Source: Eutreptiella sp. 'Long Island Sound 2002' (lineage: Eukaryota > Euglenozoa > Euglenophyceae > Eutreptiales > Eutreptiaceae). From it: DNA of 64,000 nucleotides. The stretch lies in contig OZ038380.1 of NCBI GenBank assembly GCA_964036045.1, positions 185,803,798 to 185,867,797 on the forward strand, read 5' to 3'. Under the pieces are notes generated by a model. That model saw nothing but the letters and a program-made list of their open reading frames with translations. It had not been told where the DNA came from and did not search any database. The position numbers were made by a program, and so were the translations under genes. This document shows positions 43,422 to 53,155 of the stretch, piece after piece; position 1 is the stretch's first letter, and every line of letters begins with the position of its first letter.

Positions 43422-45584
43422 CTATTCCTCATCAGGGAATTTCACATCCACTCCTGCAGCCATGAGGGACTTGGCCATCCAGGCCAAGCGCCTCTTTTTA
43501 GAATTATTCCCCTCAGGGGTAGCGTTATCCCCTTGGGGTCGCTTCTGGGGGACACCTGCGGCAGGAGCGGGTGTGGCAGCAGGAGTAGGCGTAGCAACAG
43601 GCGCTGATGAGCGCCTCTGGGGGTTAGGGGGTCCAGTTTTACCACCCCCCTTGCCACCTCCTTTACCTTTATCCCCATTCGGGGGATTCCTGGCGGGCGT
43701 CGGGTTCTTCTGGCGCTCCGCCTCCTGACGCTTGAGTTTGTCACTCTCGCGTTTCTTGATGTGGCATTCATCCTCATAGTGACGACGCTTGCCACAGTAA
43801 CCACAGGTGATGGTACACCTGAAGTGGTCCTGATGGGTCACAGTTTTCCCATCTTTAGTATGCTGCTGACGTTTCATCTGCAGCATACAGCCACTGCGAA
43901 GATCGCAGTCAGAGGCATGACAAGGTCCCCCCTTGTCATTGACAGGTCGGCAGTAAAACAGGGGGGGGGTGCCTGCATCAGTTGGTACCTCGTTCATGGC
44001 ACGTAGGTTGCCCCTCCCTTTACCGCCTCCCTGGTTGGTGTTAGTGGGATTTTTATGCCCCTTCCCTTCGCCACGTTCAGGGGTAGGGGTACCACCTCGT
44101 CCCAAATGTTTCTTGAGGAACTTCTCCATGTGGGAGTCGTTCTCTCTCTCAAGAGCTAGCTCAATCAAGAGATCCACCAGTGTATCATACGAGTGGGTCC
44201 TGCTCTTCCTCTCAGAGGTTGAGCGGCAATCATCCCACGTACGCTGGGGGATCTTACTCATGAGCCACAGGTGGGGCTCAGTGGCTCCGTAGGAGCCCAC
44301 ATTCATCCTCGAAAATAAGTACTCCATGTCGCACACATACTCAGAAATTCGCGCAGCGGATGGAAACTCCGGGAGCATAGGTAGCTCCTCGATTTGTGTG
44401 CGTACGCTGAGGTCAGTCTCATAGACTGGGAATGTTTTCTCTAACCTCAGGAGTACCTCCGCCCAAGTAGAACAGGTTTTCACAATCTGTTTGACCTGTT
44501 TTTGCAAAAATTTCTTTTTGCATGAGCGTTTTAGCAGTGAACATTTGGTGGCCACATCCACATGGGATTGGCCAGTCAACAAAAGGAACTCCGCAAATTC
44601 TTCTGCCCATTCTGGCAGGTTTTTAGGGTCGAACTCCGGCAGTTCCAGCTGGATGTTCGCCTGGGCAATCGGTCTGCCCATCTTCCCACCCCCCGGAGTT
44701 AGGCCTGAAGGCGACACGCCGGCAAGTGGGGCCAGGGCTGACAGCCCTCTTCTCTCACTCTCTGTGACAGGCACGTCCTGTAGGTCCGCCATAGGCACAG
44801 TCCTGGCACGGGGGTGAAAGGGGCTGGGGCAGGTAACCTTAGGCAACAGCCTTGAGACCCTCGATCTCTTGAGATCTTCGGCCAGGGTACTCAGCCCTGG
44901 AGAGAGAGAGAGGAACTCAGGCTTGGGTAAGGGTTCTGCAATACCCAGTTTAGCCTTAATGGCCTCTGATAAGGCCGTCACATCTGGATCTTCTGATTTG
45001 GCCAGCAGCTCGGCCGTTTGATCCAGGGCACCGTAGGTTGGCCTTGGATGATGTTCTTCGACCCGAGTTGGGCCCACTTCGGGAGCCCTTGGGGTTGGGT
45101 ACTCAGGTCGTAGTCGTCTTGGCAGGGATGCAGTAGACGGAGGGCCTGAGTGTGAGTAGGACCCTAGATCCGTACGTGGTCTTGACCCATGTACAGCCAG
45201 TGGTTCCTCTCCATCTTCCCCACGGATGGATTTGTAGTACTCATCGTGCATGATGTACTCATCCATCTTCATCTTCAGCTTCTCATATTCCTCAGGTCCT
45301 TCAATGGCAGTTGAGGATGAAGCTGGGCAATTGGATCGTGATACTGAAGCAGCCACACGTCTGTGGAGGTGACTGAAGCTGTCTTCACCGTGTGCTGCTA
45401 AGGCCTCGGTGGTAAGGCCTTTATTCTTCTCCGCCCTTCTGCGTTCTGGATCTCCTTGGGACCCAGATGCGCCACTGAGGTGATGTGGTGCTCGGTGTGG
45501 TGGTTCACTCATTGGGTGGACCACACTGCCCATTTGTACTTGGACAGTTCGGATAGGCCAGGTCCTTACACTTGGTGTGGACAT
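43422..45584 (-). CDS. gag: Gag of element 3
   Basis: 720 codons from the first ATG (45582-45584). The frame is open upstream to a TTG at 45644, but ATG is the likely start. An N-terminal Ser/Pro-rich part and a stretch of charged residues precede the capsid region (LELPEFDPKNLPEWAEEFAE through WDDCRSTSERKSR). Then come a Gly/Lys linker, a Cys/His cluster (CRPVNDKGGPCHASDC) and a CCHC zinc knuckle CGYCGKRRHYEDEC near 43764-43805. The end is basic, KKRRLAWMAKSLMAAG. The stop TAG 43422-43424 is followed by GGG GGC in the pol frame. Confidence 0.88.
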   Translation of the reverse strand: MSTPSVRTWPIRTVQVQMGSVVHPMSEPPHRAPHHLSGASGSQGDPERRRAEKNKGLTTEALAAHGEDSFSHLHRRVAASVSRSNCPASSSTAIEGPEEYEKLKMKMDEYIMHDEYYKSIRGEDGEEPLAVHGSRPRTDLGSYSHSGPPSTASLPRRLRPEYPTPRAPEVGPTRVEEHHPRPTYGALDQTAELLAKSEDPDVTALSEAIKAKLGIAEPLPKPEFLSLSPGLSTLAEDLKRSRVSRLLPKVTCPSPFHPRARTVPMADLQDVPVTESERRGLSALAPLAGVSPSGLTPGGGKMGRPIAQANIQLELPEFDPKNLPEWAEEFAEFLLLTGQSHVDVATKCSLLKRSCKKKFLQKQVKQIVKTCSTWAEVLLRLEKTFPVYETDLSVRTQIEELPMLPEFPSAARISEYVCDMEYLFSRMNVGSYGATEPHLWLMSKIPQRTWDDCRSTSERKSRTHSYDTLVDLLIELALERENDSHMEKFLKKHLGRGGTPTPERGEGKGHKNPTNTNQGGGKGRGNLRAMNEVPTDAGTPPLFYCRPVNDKGGPCHASDCDLRSGCMLQMKRQQHTKDGKTVTHQDHFRCTITCGYCGKRRHYEDECHIKKRESDKLKRQEAERQKNPTPARNPPNGDKGKGGGKGGGKTGPPNPQRRSSAPVATPTPAATPAPAAGVPQKRPQGDNATPEGNNSKKRRLAWMAKSLMAAGVDVKFPDEE

Positions 45585-45650
45585 TATGGACTTTTTGTTG
45601 AGCTTTTGTTCTGCACTTCTCAGGGTCGGTTCAAAAGGTCTCAAGGGACT

Positions 45651-45662
45651 GTCTCTGCTACC
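45651..45662 (-). promoter_or_regulatory. Primer binding site of element 3
   Basis: On the minus strand GGTAGCAGAGAC follows the 5' LTR, near the initiator-Met-type site TGGTAGCAGAGG. Confidence 0.7.
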
Positions 45663-46388
45663 GGAAAGATGTCCTTGAATTATGCCCTAGGTCTTTTGAT
45701 GTATTCCTGCAAGTTGGTTTTGTAGTGGAAAACCCCAAACCAAAGCAGCAAGTAGAGCAAGGACTGAATATGGATCGAATCAATGAAATCAATGATTGGT
45801 TTTGGAATCCAGTGTAACACAGAAGGGCTGCAGATAGACAAAGCAGGTATATGAACATAGATTCAATCACAAATGAATAATGCAAAAGGTTTTAAATGAA
45901 AATTGGTCAGACTCTAGCCTCAGTGGTTGCAATAGGCACTTCATGTGCACTCTTTTGGGTGAAATGGTGCTGGTTAGGACTGAGGGGCATAGATGTCAGG
46001 ACCACACAGAAAATGACTTGGCCAAGCAACTGAATTCAGAAACAGTTACAAAGTAGGACCACAATAAGTGGTAGATTCAATTGAGTATAGGGGTCTTGGG
46101 GTGGGAGACCACTTAGGCTTAACCTCCAAGGCCCACAAGCATGGAATGCCTGATTTATTTTGGTATGACCTCCATGAAGGAAGGTACCTCCGCTCAGTTG
46201 GGTGGTAGGGGTGAACTTCATGGGGGGGGCTAGGGTCTCAACCCTAGTTACCTTGAGAAAGTGTACTTTAGGCCACAAAAGAGAGATAAAAACACTTAAG
46301 TTTGTCTCAGCATCAACAAAGGGTTTTAAGGGGGGCTTAGCCTGGATCAAGCCCTCCAAGAAAGACATGGCAGTGACTTTTTCTTACT
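45663..46388 (-). repeat. 5' LTR of element 3 (726 bp)
   Basis: Direct copy of 35309-36034. On the minus strand it runs from AGTAAGAAAAAG at 46388 down to CATCTTTCC at 45663. Confidence 0.9.
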
Positions 46389-46393
46389 TGAGT
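46389..46393. other. Target site duplication TGAGT, right copy (element 3)
   Basis: Identical to 35304-35308. Element 2 coding sequence resumes directly after it. Confidence 0.9.
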
Positions 46394-46443
46394 TGCTGAG
46401 GCTCGCTGAGACGCTTGCCTCCAAGACTAAAGCTAGGGACTGA
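46394..46443 (+). pseudogene. pol: Displaced C-terminal codons of element 2 pol
   Basis: Read in the frame left at 35307, these bases encode LLRLAETLASKTKARD and end in TGA 46441-46443. Element 3 Pol ends in a related way (QLLTRAETMSQRKKRN). This links the two halves of element 2 across the insertion. Confidence 0.85.
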
Positions 46444-48691
46444 ACCTTACCCTTACCTGCCAAAGCGTATGTGTGAGTGTGCTATTCCTAAGGTCCTGAG
46501 AGCAAGCCGCAGAAGTGGTGTCCTAATTATACCGAAGTCTGCACGCTTGCTAAACCTGGAGGGTTGGCTTATTGATGCCACGGGGTACGCCCCGGGTCTC
46601 CCCTCCCCTAAGCGCCCAATTTCTGTGCTGGCGCAAAACCTTTGGGGAATACCCAGCGTACTAATCCAGGTATTGTTTTCCCTACCTATCTGTCTACTAC
46701 GGGGAGGGGTGGCCAAAAGCTATGAAGGCTTGAAAACGCCGTTTTGCTAAGTGGCCAAAACACTGACCTAACCACTGCCACAGCCCACCAACCCTGCTAA
46801 AATTGCAGGAAACGGGTGGGACAGTGACACACGCACTACAGGTCCTACACACCCTACAGTGGCACCATCCTGGTGGGCGAGCACTGGGGCAACTGGCTCA
46901 AGCCCCCACTCAGGACTACCACTCCTACACGCACACTCTACTGGGCGTTGCGAAGGCAAAGGTCTCGTGGGTCCTAACGACCCTCCTGTGAAATGACAAG
47001 AGAACACAGCGCTGCTAAGCAACTGTGGCCTAACAGGGGACGCCACAACGCGTTTCCCCTGCTAGGGCTTGGAGGGAAGAGGTGCTCTTGCGTGCACGGC
47101 GCAGATGTCGATGGAGTCGGACTCCCTGCTCTGCCACAGGCAGAGGAGAGTTACTTGTTTGTGTGATCTGCGCCCTTGTTTAGCAGGGCATGAAAAAAAT
47201 GGTATGCTGCTGCACCAATCACCCTACCTGCCCACCTGTAAAGCAAAGGCAAATGAAGGGGCGTTTGCGGCGGAGGAACCAAGCCACTCTGCACGTATTA
47301 TACGCTTCTCAGAGTGACCTCTAATACACTGTCTGCAAACACGCTGAAGAATCAGCTACCCCTGTCAAGCAAGCAAGCGTTAGGGGACTCCTCAGGTTCT
47401 CTTAAAGAACGTACCGAGGAGCCCCTGGGTAGCCTAAACAAGGTTTACCGTGCGCACTTCGCGTGGCCTACCCTTTAATGCGTGTGTGAATGCGCGAGCA
47501 TGCACTTGTAGCGTGGACAAACCTGCCCATCTCAACCTCAATCACGAACTCCACCAGGGGGTGGCCCCGCCGGGGCTTACTCACCTTACCTACCGCTGGA
47601 GAGAGAGAGCAAGTGAGGGACGCACGCGAAGAACGTTGCTATGCGCTTGTGTGTATGTCGAATCACCCTGATCTGACCGCTAATCATCTGCAATCTTTCT
47701 AATCAATCCCTCTATCGCGTCCTATCGTTGTTAGCGCTGCTACAAGACTCGTTCACGGAGACACGAGACGAGCAATGTGTATGCGGCATACGAGACGAGC
47801 ATACCTGTAGTTTATACCTGATTCATTGAAGTCTTTTCGTTCATTTTTGAATTCTTGAATTTTTGATTCCTCTAATAGTGTGGGTGGAATCTGTATGTTT
47901 ATTTATTAATGTGTGGCTCGTCATTTTCAAGACTACGTGAGACATACGTTTATCATTCCGTTATTTCTCCATTTTCCGGCGCTTCGCTAGGAGCCGCTCC
48001 TGCGCGCCGCCTTTTTATGCGTATGAATTTCTGGATTTAAAAAATCAAGAGATGACTATAATTTCTATAAAAATGTGCTTCTGATGCACAATTGGATTCT
48101 GCTCAGGTGTGTCGTTTCAGGAAAATTCTAGGCCGTCATTTGACGGATTTTGGTGTCGCCGCTTCGTTTTTGCGTGGATTCGTCCATAATTCTCCCATTC
48201 CTGCCTCTGCAGATATCCACGCGCAGCTTCGCTGAGTAGGCCGTGTTCGGGACGAAACGCAGCAGCCTGGAGAGACTGAGCAGAACCCAAGACCCCACCA
48301 AGGGGCAATTTAATTTTTTTGAGACTCCCTTCGCCCTAAGACAGGTCACAGGTCGCCAGCAGGTTTACGAGAACCCATGCGAGTGTGTATATTGTGTCTT
48401 GCGTTGGGTTGGTGTCGCGCTGCGTCTTGGAGGGAGGAATGCACATGCACATGTTTTGGCCTGCTCCCAAACTAACCCAACCAAGCCACAGGAGCCCCGG
48501 CAGCGCCATGAGCGCTGAGTCTTCTGTAGGAAATGTTACAAACAGAGCAGCAAAAGAGCGCCAGCCATGGTGAGCGCCGGTTTTTCTGTGTGAGGGAAAC
48601 TATAGGTATTTTAAAGTAGATGTGGAAACCAAGGAAAGGCCAAGAAAAAATCCCTTTTTCCTAAAATGCGACAGTGGTGGCCACCACAGCA
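46444..48691 (+). other. Noncoding 3' region of element 2 (about 2.2 kb)
   Basis: No supported ORF. 46450-47475 is homologous, in inverse orientation in the window, to the 3' region of element 3 at 37260-38285. 47500-48690 is unique here, with some AT-rich stretches (47820-48110). Confidence 0.65.
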
Positions 48692-48700
48692 CAAGGGGGG
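48692..48700 (+). promoter_or_regulatory. Polypurine tract of element 2
   Basis: CAAGGGGGG directly before the AGTAAG start of the 3' LTR. Confidence 0.75.
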
Positions 48701-49496
48701 AGTAAGAAAAAGTGCTTTTCCAATGCTTTGAGGCATACTCTAGTTGTATTAGAGATGCACTGAGCATCCAGGCATTTCTATCTTAGTATTGGTCCCACCA
48801 AAAGTGGTGATAACACATTTTGACCTATGGAACCAAACACCCAATCAGGATATGGAGTGGACCCCTTAATCCCCTTTCAATGTGAGGCAAATCATCTTTT
48901 CCTGAGTTGACTGAGAACTGACATATCCAAGGCAGAGCCTATGAATTTATCTATGTTTTTCCATGAATTGTTAGCTATCCTAGTGGTATGCACCCTAGGG
49001 GGCTGGGCACCTCTTTTTGAGAGGTCCTGGGTTCAATTCCTGGTCAGCCTAGCTAAGTAGGAAGATCCCATGTGACATGGCAGTGACCTCATCGCCACAT
49101 GCCCTGCCACTTCAGCACATATGGGACCCAAAACAAAGAGTGCACATCTCCTGAGATGGCACTATGGAGAGAGAGTGACCATGGGGCAGTTTTCCAACTC
49201 TTTTCCAAAACATTTCAGCTATCTTTGTGAATATGCATTCCGATTTGACCTGAGTTGCAGTTTCTGTGAATATCCAATCATCTTTCACTGTTTACACTGC
49301 AGCCCTTCATGCTTTGATCCTGATTCTCTTCTCTTTGCATACTATTGGCTTGGGCTATCCTGGATTGACTTGGACTTACTGTATTTCAACAAACAAAAGC
49401 TTTTCATCTCCAAAAACAAGCAGCAGGAAACCCTACACCAACAGCAAGCAGCAGGAGAGACAAAAGCACAGTGCTGAAAACACTATAAACTTTTCT
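48701..49496 (+). repeat. 3' LTR of element 2 (796 bp)
   Basis: Copy of 27044-27839 with roughly ten differences. The B box GGTTCAATTCC is kept at 49030-49040, but one base of the terminal pairing is changed (GTTAGCT for CTTAGCT). Followed by CGGGA, a candidate target duplication. Confidence 0.88.
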
Positions 49497-50129
49497 CGGG
49501 AGGCCGGCCCGCCCGACCTGGCCAAGAAAGCACGCACACGCACACACGCGCGGGACCCGGGCGTGGCGTCCTCCGACCTGAAAGGGGCGGTGTCGGCGTC
49601 CACACGAAACAGCCCCGGTGCACCGGCCGAGTCCCCCGTCGCAAGACGGACGGTACAGGAAACCGGACGTGTCAGTGACCGGGTCCACACACGCCAAACC
49701 ACCGCAGCGCACGCAGCCCAAGACCGAAGCCGGAGGGACCCGCCAGGGACAACCCCATCGCGGGGCCCCGAGCGGATACGACGCTGAGCGCGCCCAGCGC
49801 CCTTGCCTCGGCAGGGGCTAGCGGCAGGCACAATGAGCCCGGTTCTCGGCCGGCCTCCACGTGCCCCGCGCAGCCACCCAGTAAAGCCGGGGCGACAGCC
49901 CCCGGGGTGGGGGAAGGCACCATGGCGACGGGAAAGCCGACCGGAGCACCGAGAGCGACCGGACCGGACGAGGAGCGGCGCACCAACGCGGGGCCACGAG
50001 GCACGCCAGTGAGACACGCCGCCGGCCACAACCACGGCACGAGGACAGGTGCCAAGCCACAAGGGCCACCAAGTGCCGCGAAGCCGGGAAGCGCGCATAA
50101 CACACGACGAACCGCGGCACAGGACAAGG
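49497..50129. other. T-poor GC-rich unique flank
   Basis: Continues, beyond element 2, the T-poor composition seen before 27044, but richer in G and C. I see no gene. Long frames on both strands have only composition-driven sequence (Ala, Arg, Gly, Pro). Confidence 0.55.
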
Positions 50130-51511
50130 TGCCAAGGTCAGCCGGGCCCCCACGCCCGCACACCGCACCGGCGGCAAGTGGGAAGCGGGCCCCGGCCGCA
50201 CGCCCAAAAGGACGGGTGGTCGGGGCTGGGAGAGCGCCCGTCCCCGGACGCCCCACGCCCAGGCAAGAGGCGCCCCCCCGGGCGCCCTCTGCCGCCCCCA
50301 GAGCGCGCAAAGCCAGCTTGCAAGAGCGCGCGCTGTGGGGTTGGTGACGGGCCCCCACGCCCGCACCCCCCGCACCCACAGCCAGTGGGTAGTGGGCCCC
50401 GGCCGCACGCCCGAAAGGACGGGTGGTTGGGGGTGGGAGAACGCCCGACCCCGAACGCCCCACACCCAGGCAAGAGGCGCCCCCCCGGGGCACCCTCTGC
50501 CGCCCCCACAGCGCGCAAAGCCAGCTTGCAAGAGCGCCTGCTGTGGGGTTGGTGACGGGTCCCCACGACCGCATCCCCCGCACCCACAGCCAGTGGGCAG
50601 TGGGCCCCGGCCGCACGCCCGAAAGGACGGGTGGTTGGGGGTGGGAGAGCGCCCGTCCCCGGACGCCCCACGCCCAGGCAAGAGGCGCCCCCCCGGGCGC
50701 CCTCTGCCGCCCCCAGAGCGCGCAAAGCCAGCTTGCAAGAGCGCGCGCTGTGGGGTTGGTGACGGGCCCCCACGCCCGCACCCCCCGCACCCACAGCCAG
50801 TGGGTAGTGGGCCCCGGCCGCACGCCCGAAAGGACGGGTGGTTGGGGGTGGGAGAACGCCCGACCCCGAACGCCCCACACCCAGGCAAGAGGCGCCCCCC
50901 CGGGGCACCCTCTGCCGCCCCCACAGCGCGCAAAGCCAGCTTGCAAGAGCGCCTGCTGTGGGGTTGGTGACGGGTCCCCACGACCGCATCCCCCGCACCC
51001 ACAGCCAGTGGGCAGTGGGCCCCGGCCGCACGCCCGAAAGGACGGGTGGTTGGGGGTGGGAGAGCGCCCGTCCCCGGACGCCCCACGCCCAGGCAAGAGG
51101 CGCCCCCCCGGGCGCCCTCTGCCGCCCCCACAGCGCACAAAGCCAGCTTGCAAGAGCGCGCGCTGTGGGGTTGGTGACGGGTCCCCACGACCGCACCCCC
51201 CGCACCCACAGCCAGTGGGTAGTGGGCCCCTGGCCGCACGCCCGAAAGGCCAAGTGCTCGGAGGTGGGAGAACGCCCGACCCCGAACGCCCCACACCCAG
51301 GCAAGAGGCGCCCCCCCGGGGCACCCTCATGCCGCCCCCACAGCACGCAAGAGCGCGCGCTGTGGGGTCGATGACGGGTCCCCACGCCCGCACCCCCCGC
51401 ACCCACAGCCAGTGGGTAGTGGGCCCCGGCCGCACGCCCGAACGGACGAGAGGTCGGCGGTGGGAGAGCGCCCGTCCCCGGACGCCCCACACCCAGGCAA
51501 GAGGCGCCCCC
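50130..51511. repeat. Satellite array 1, 208-bp monomers in about 415-bp dimers
   Basis: The marker G(G/A)TGACGGG followed by CCCCACG recurs at 50343, 50551, 50758, 50966, 51173 and 51370 (steps 208, 207, 208, 207, 197). Odd and even monomers differ and the dimer repeats nearly exactly: 50343-50757 matches 50758-51172. The plus strand is T-poor. Open frames through the array are repeats of the same meaningless peptide. Confidence 0.9.
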
Positions 51512-51680
51512 CTCCTTTTGACAAAAGCCTTGATGGTTTCAACCCTTGATTGACCACTAGACGCTGTTTGATTGATTTTGTGAAATCACCAAATCTTTTC
51601 AAAATCTCGACCTCAATAGTAGTCAACACAAGCACGCTCGTGACAATGAACCCACAATTGTTGGTGTCCCTTGAACTTGT

Positions 51681-51711
51681 ACGCGTTTCGGGCTTATAGG
51701 CCCCTCATCAG
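51681..51711 (-). ncRNA. Candidate hammerhead ribozyme core
   Basis: On the minus strand CTGATGAG is followed by a G-C stem (GGGC, loop CTATAA, GCCC) and GAAAC, the conserved core of a hammerhead. GAAACGCGTA then offers a very short palindromic stem III (ACGCGT) and a GTA cleavage triplet. Penelope-like elements are known to carry type I hammerheads with tiny stem III. Stem I pairing is weak here, so activity is uncertain. Confidence 0.5.
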
Positions 51712-51930
51712 CTACAAAGTGAGCAAGAGAAAACATGAGTATGGTACATTCAAACACAAGGAGCGTGCTGAAATCTGTCTATTGAAAAATGCTCATAAAA
51801 TAATAATTATTCCATCGATGCGTGCTGAAATTATTGATAATTAAAACAAAGTCCTGATCCAATCCCAAATCTGTCCACGCTGTCCAAAGAGCGCGCGCCA
51901 ATCAAACTTGCTGCCGGCTGGATAAGGAAA

Positions 51931-52620
51931 TCAGACCTGAATTCCTGAACAGACATTTGAGACGCCCAAAGGCCCAAGGATGGCAAACAGTTTTAGGTCA
52001 GGAAGAAATTTCAATCGTCTTTTCAACACATGCATAGCTCGTGACCACGCCACAGGAATAGCACCATGGTGTGAAACCTTCAGGACATGCACCTGTCCAG
52101 AAGGTTCCCGGCCACCTCCCATCACACCATTTTGTCTGGATCTCATCACCTCAGACTGTGACAACGACATAGGTTCATTAAGTGCCCCAGCGGGTACCAC
52201 ATCACGTCTCAGGGTTCTGAACCTGTTCCGTTCACCCCAGGGAATGTGCTTAGACTGGATAACTTCCCAAGGGTAGTTCAGCCAGCGAAGTGCTAAGACT
52301 AGTCTCTCGCAACATACCTGATATAGATGTGGGTGGCTGCAAATTCGAATGTAGCGGATAAATTCACCTCTCACCCATGCCACACAGATGTGTCTCGGCA
52401 CATTGGAGTCCCAGGGGATATACTGACACGCATGTGTGTCCTTCCAGTGCACACAGGTGGTTAGGGGTTTCAGTGACATGAAGCATACATCCAGGAAAAC
52501 CACCTTGGTTGTTTGGCCCACATGTTCCATACCAAACGGTAGGTCTGGGGGGTAGATGCGTCGTACGGCTTGCTCCAAGTCAGAGGAGTGTTCAAGGGGG
52601 TGCAGAATGAGCCCATCATC
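51931..52620 (-). pseudogene. Penelope-like reverse transcriptase, C-terminal fragment
   Basis: Starts LDDGLILHP (the DD codons at 52615-52620 form the palm catalytic motif). VVFLDVCFMSL, HWKDTHACQYIPWDSNVP and EFIRYIRICSHPHLY then follow, with a Leu-rich ALRWLNYP. This order (DD, FLD, K-T-QY, S-x-P-RH, R-x-RICS, L-x-YP) is that of the Penelope-like RT palm and thumb. No GIY-YIG endonuclease is seen after it. The frame is open upstream only into satellite sequence. Confidence 0.6.
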
Positions 52621-53155
52621 GAGCTCGCAAGAGCGCGCGCTGTGCGGTTGCTGACAGGTCCCCAAGCCCGCACCCCCCGCACCCACAGCCAGTGGGTAGT
52701 GGGCGCCGGCGGCGCGCCCGAAAGGACGAGTGGTCGGGGGTGGGACAGCGCCCGACCCCAGACGCCCCAGACCCAGGCAAGAGGCGCCCCCCCCGGGCGC
52801 CCTTGTGCCGCCCCCACAGCGCACAAAGCCAGCTCGCAAGAGCGCGCGCTGTGGGGTTGGTGACGGGCCCCCACGCCTGCAGCCCCCGCACCCACAGCCA
52901 GTGGGTAGTGGGCCCCGGCCGCATGCCCGAACGGACCAGAGGTCGGGGTTGGGAGAGCGCCCGTCGCCGGACGCCTGACACCCCGGCAAGAGGCGCCCCC
53001 CCCGGGCACCCTCATGCCGCCCCCACAGCGCGCAAAGCCAGCTCGCAAGAGCGCGCGCTGTGGGGTTGGCGACGGATCCCCGCGCCCGCACCCCCCGCAC
53101 CCGCAGCCAGTGGGTAGTGGGCCCCGGCCGCACGCCCGAATGGACCAGAGGTTGG
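52621..53155. repeat. Satellite array 1, continued after the Penelope-like fragment
   Basis: Three more monomers of the 208-bp satellite (markers near 52657, 52859 and 53065), more diverged than the first block. Confidence 0.8.

Larger units (their letters stand above)
35309..46388 (-). mobile_element. Ty3/gypsy chromovirus-type retrotransposon, element 3, nested in element 2
   Basis: 11,080 bp on the minus strand: 5' LTR 45663-46388, primer site 45651-45662, gag 43422-45584, pol 38619-43421, noncoding 3' region, polypurine tract 36035-36043, 3' LTR 35309-36034, flanked by the perfect duplication TGAGT. The LTRs look identical by eye except at the outermost base or two, so the insertion is recent. 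Gag and pol are uninterrupted apart from the gag stop. The RT motif HIDH is the only defect I see. Confidence 0.93.
27044..49496 (+). mobile_element. Ty3/gypsy chromovirus-type retrotransposon, element 2, split by element 3
   Basis: Two 796-bp direct LTRs (27044-27839 and 48701-49496, about 99% identical by eye) bound gag and pol on the plus strand. Element 3 (35309-46388, opposite strand) is inserted in the end of pol. Without the insertion and its duplication, element 2 is about 11.4 kb. Gag has two in-frame stops and a frameshift and pol has one frameshift, so this copy is dead. Its proteins are close relatives of element 3 but the LTRs of the two are not recognisably similar apart from the first 12 bases. 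Confidence 0.9.
51512..52620 (-). mobile_element. Penelope-like element fragment, 5'-truncated
   Basis: Between two satellite arrays lies about 1.1 kb of different composition. On the minus strand it encodes the C-terminal part of a reverse transcriptase of Penelope-like type and ends in a 3' region with a hammerhead-like motif. The 5' end is cut exactly at the RT catalytic DD. About 50 bases of a satellite monomer seem to be missing at the site. No target duplication was found. Confidence 0.65.

Noticed and set aside
49672-51492. Open frames of 300-600 codons on both strands in the satellite
   Set aside because: The peptide repeats follow the 208-bp monomer and are open in many frames on both strands; composition, not coding.
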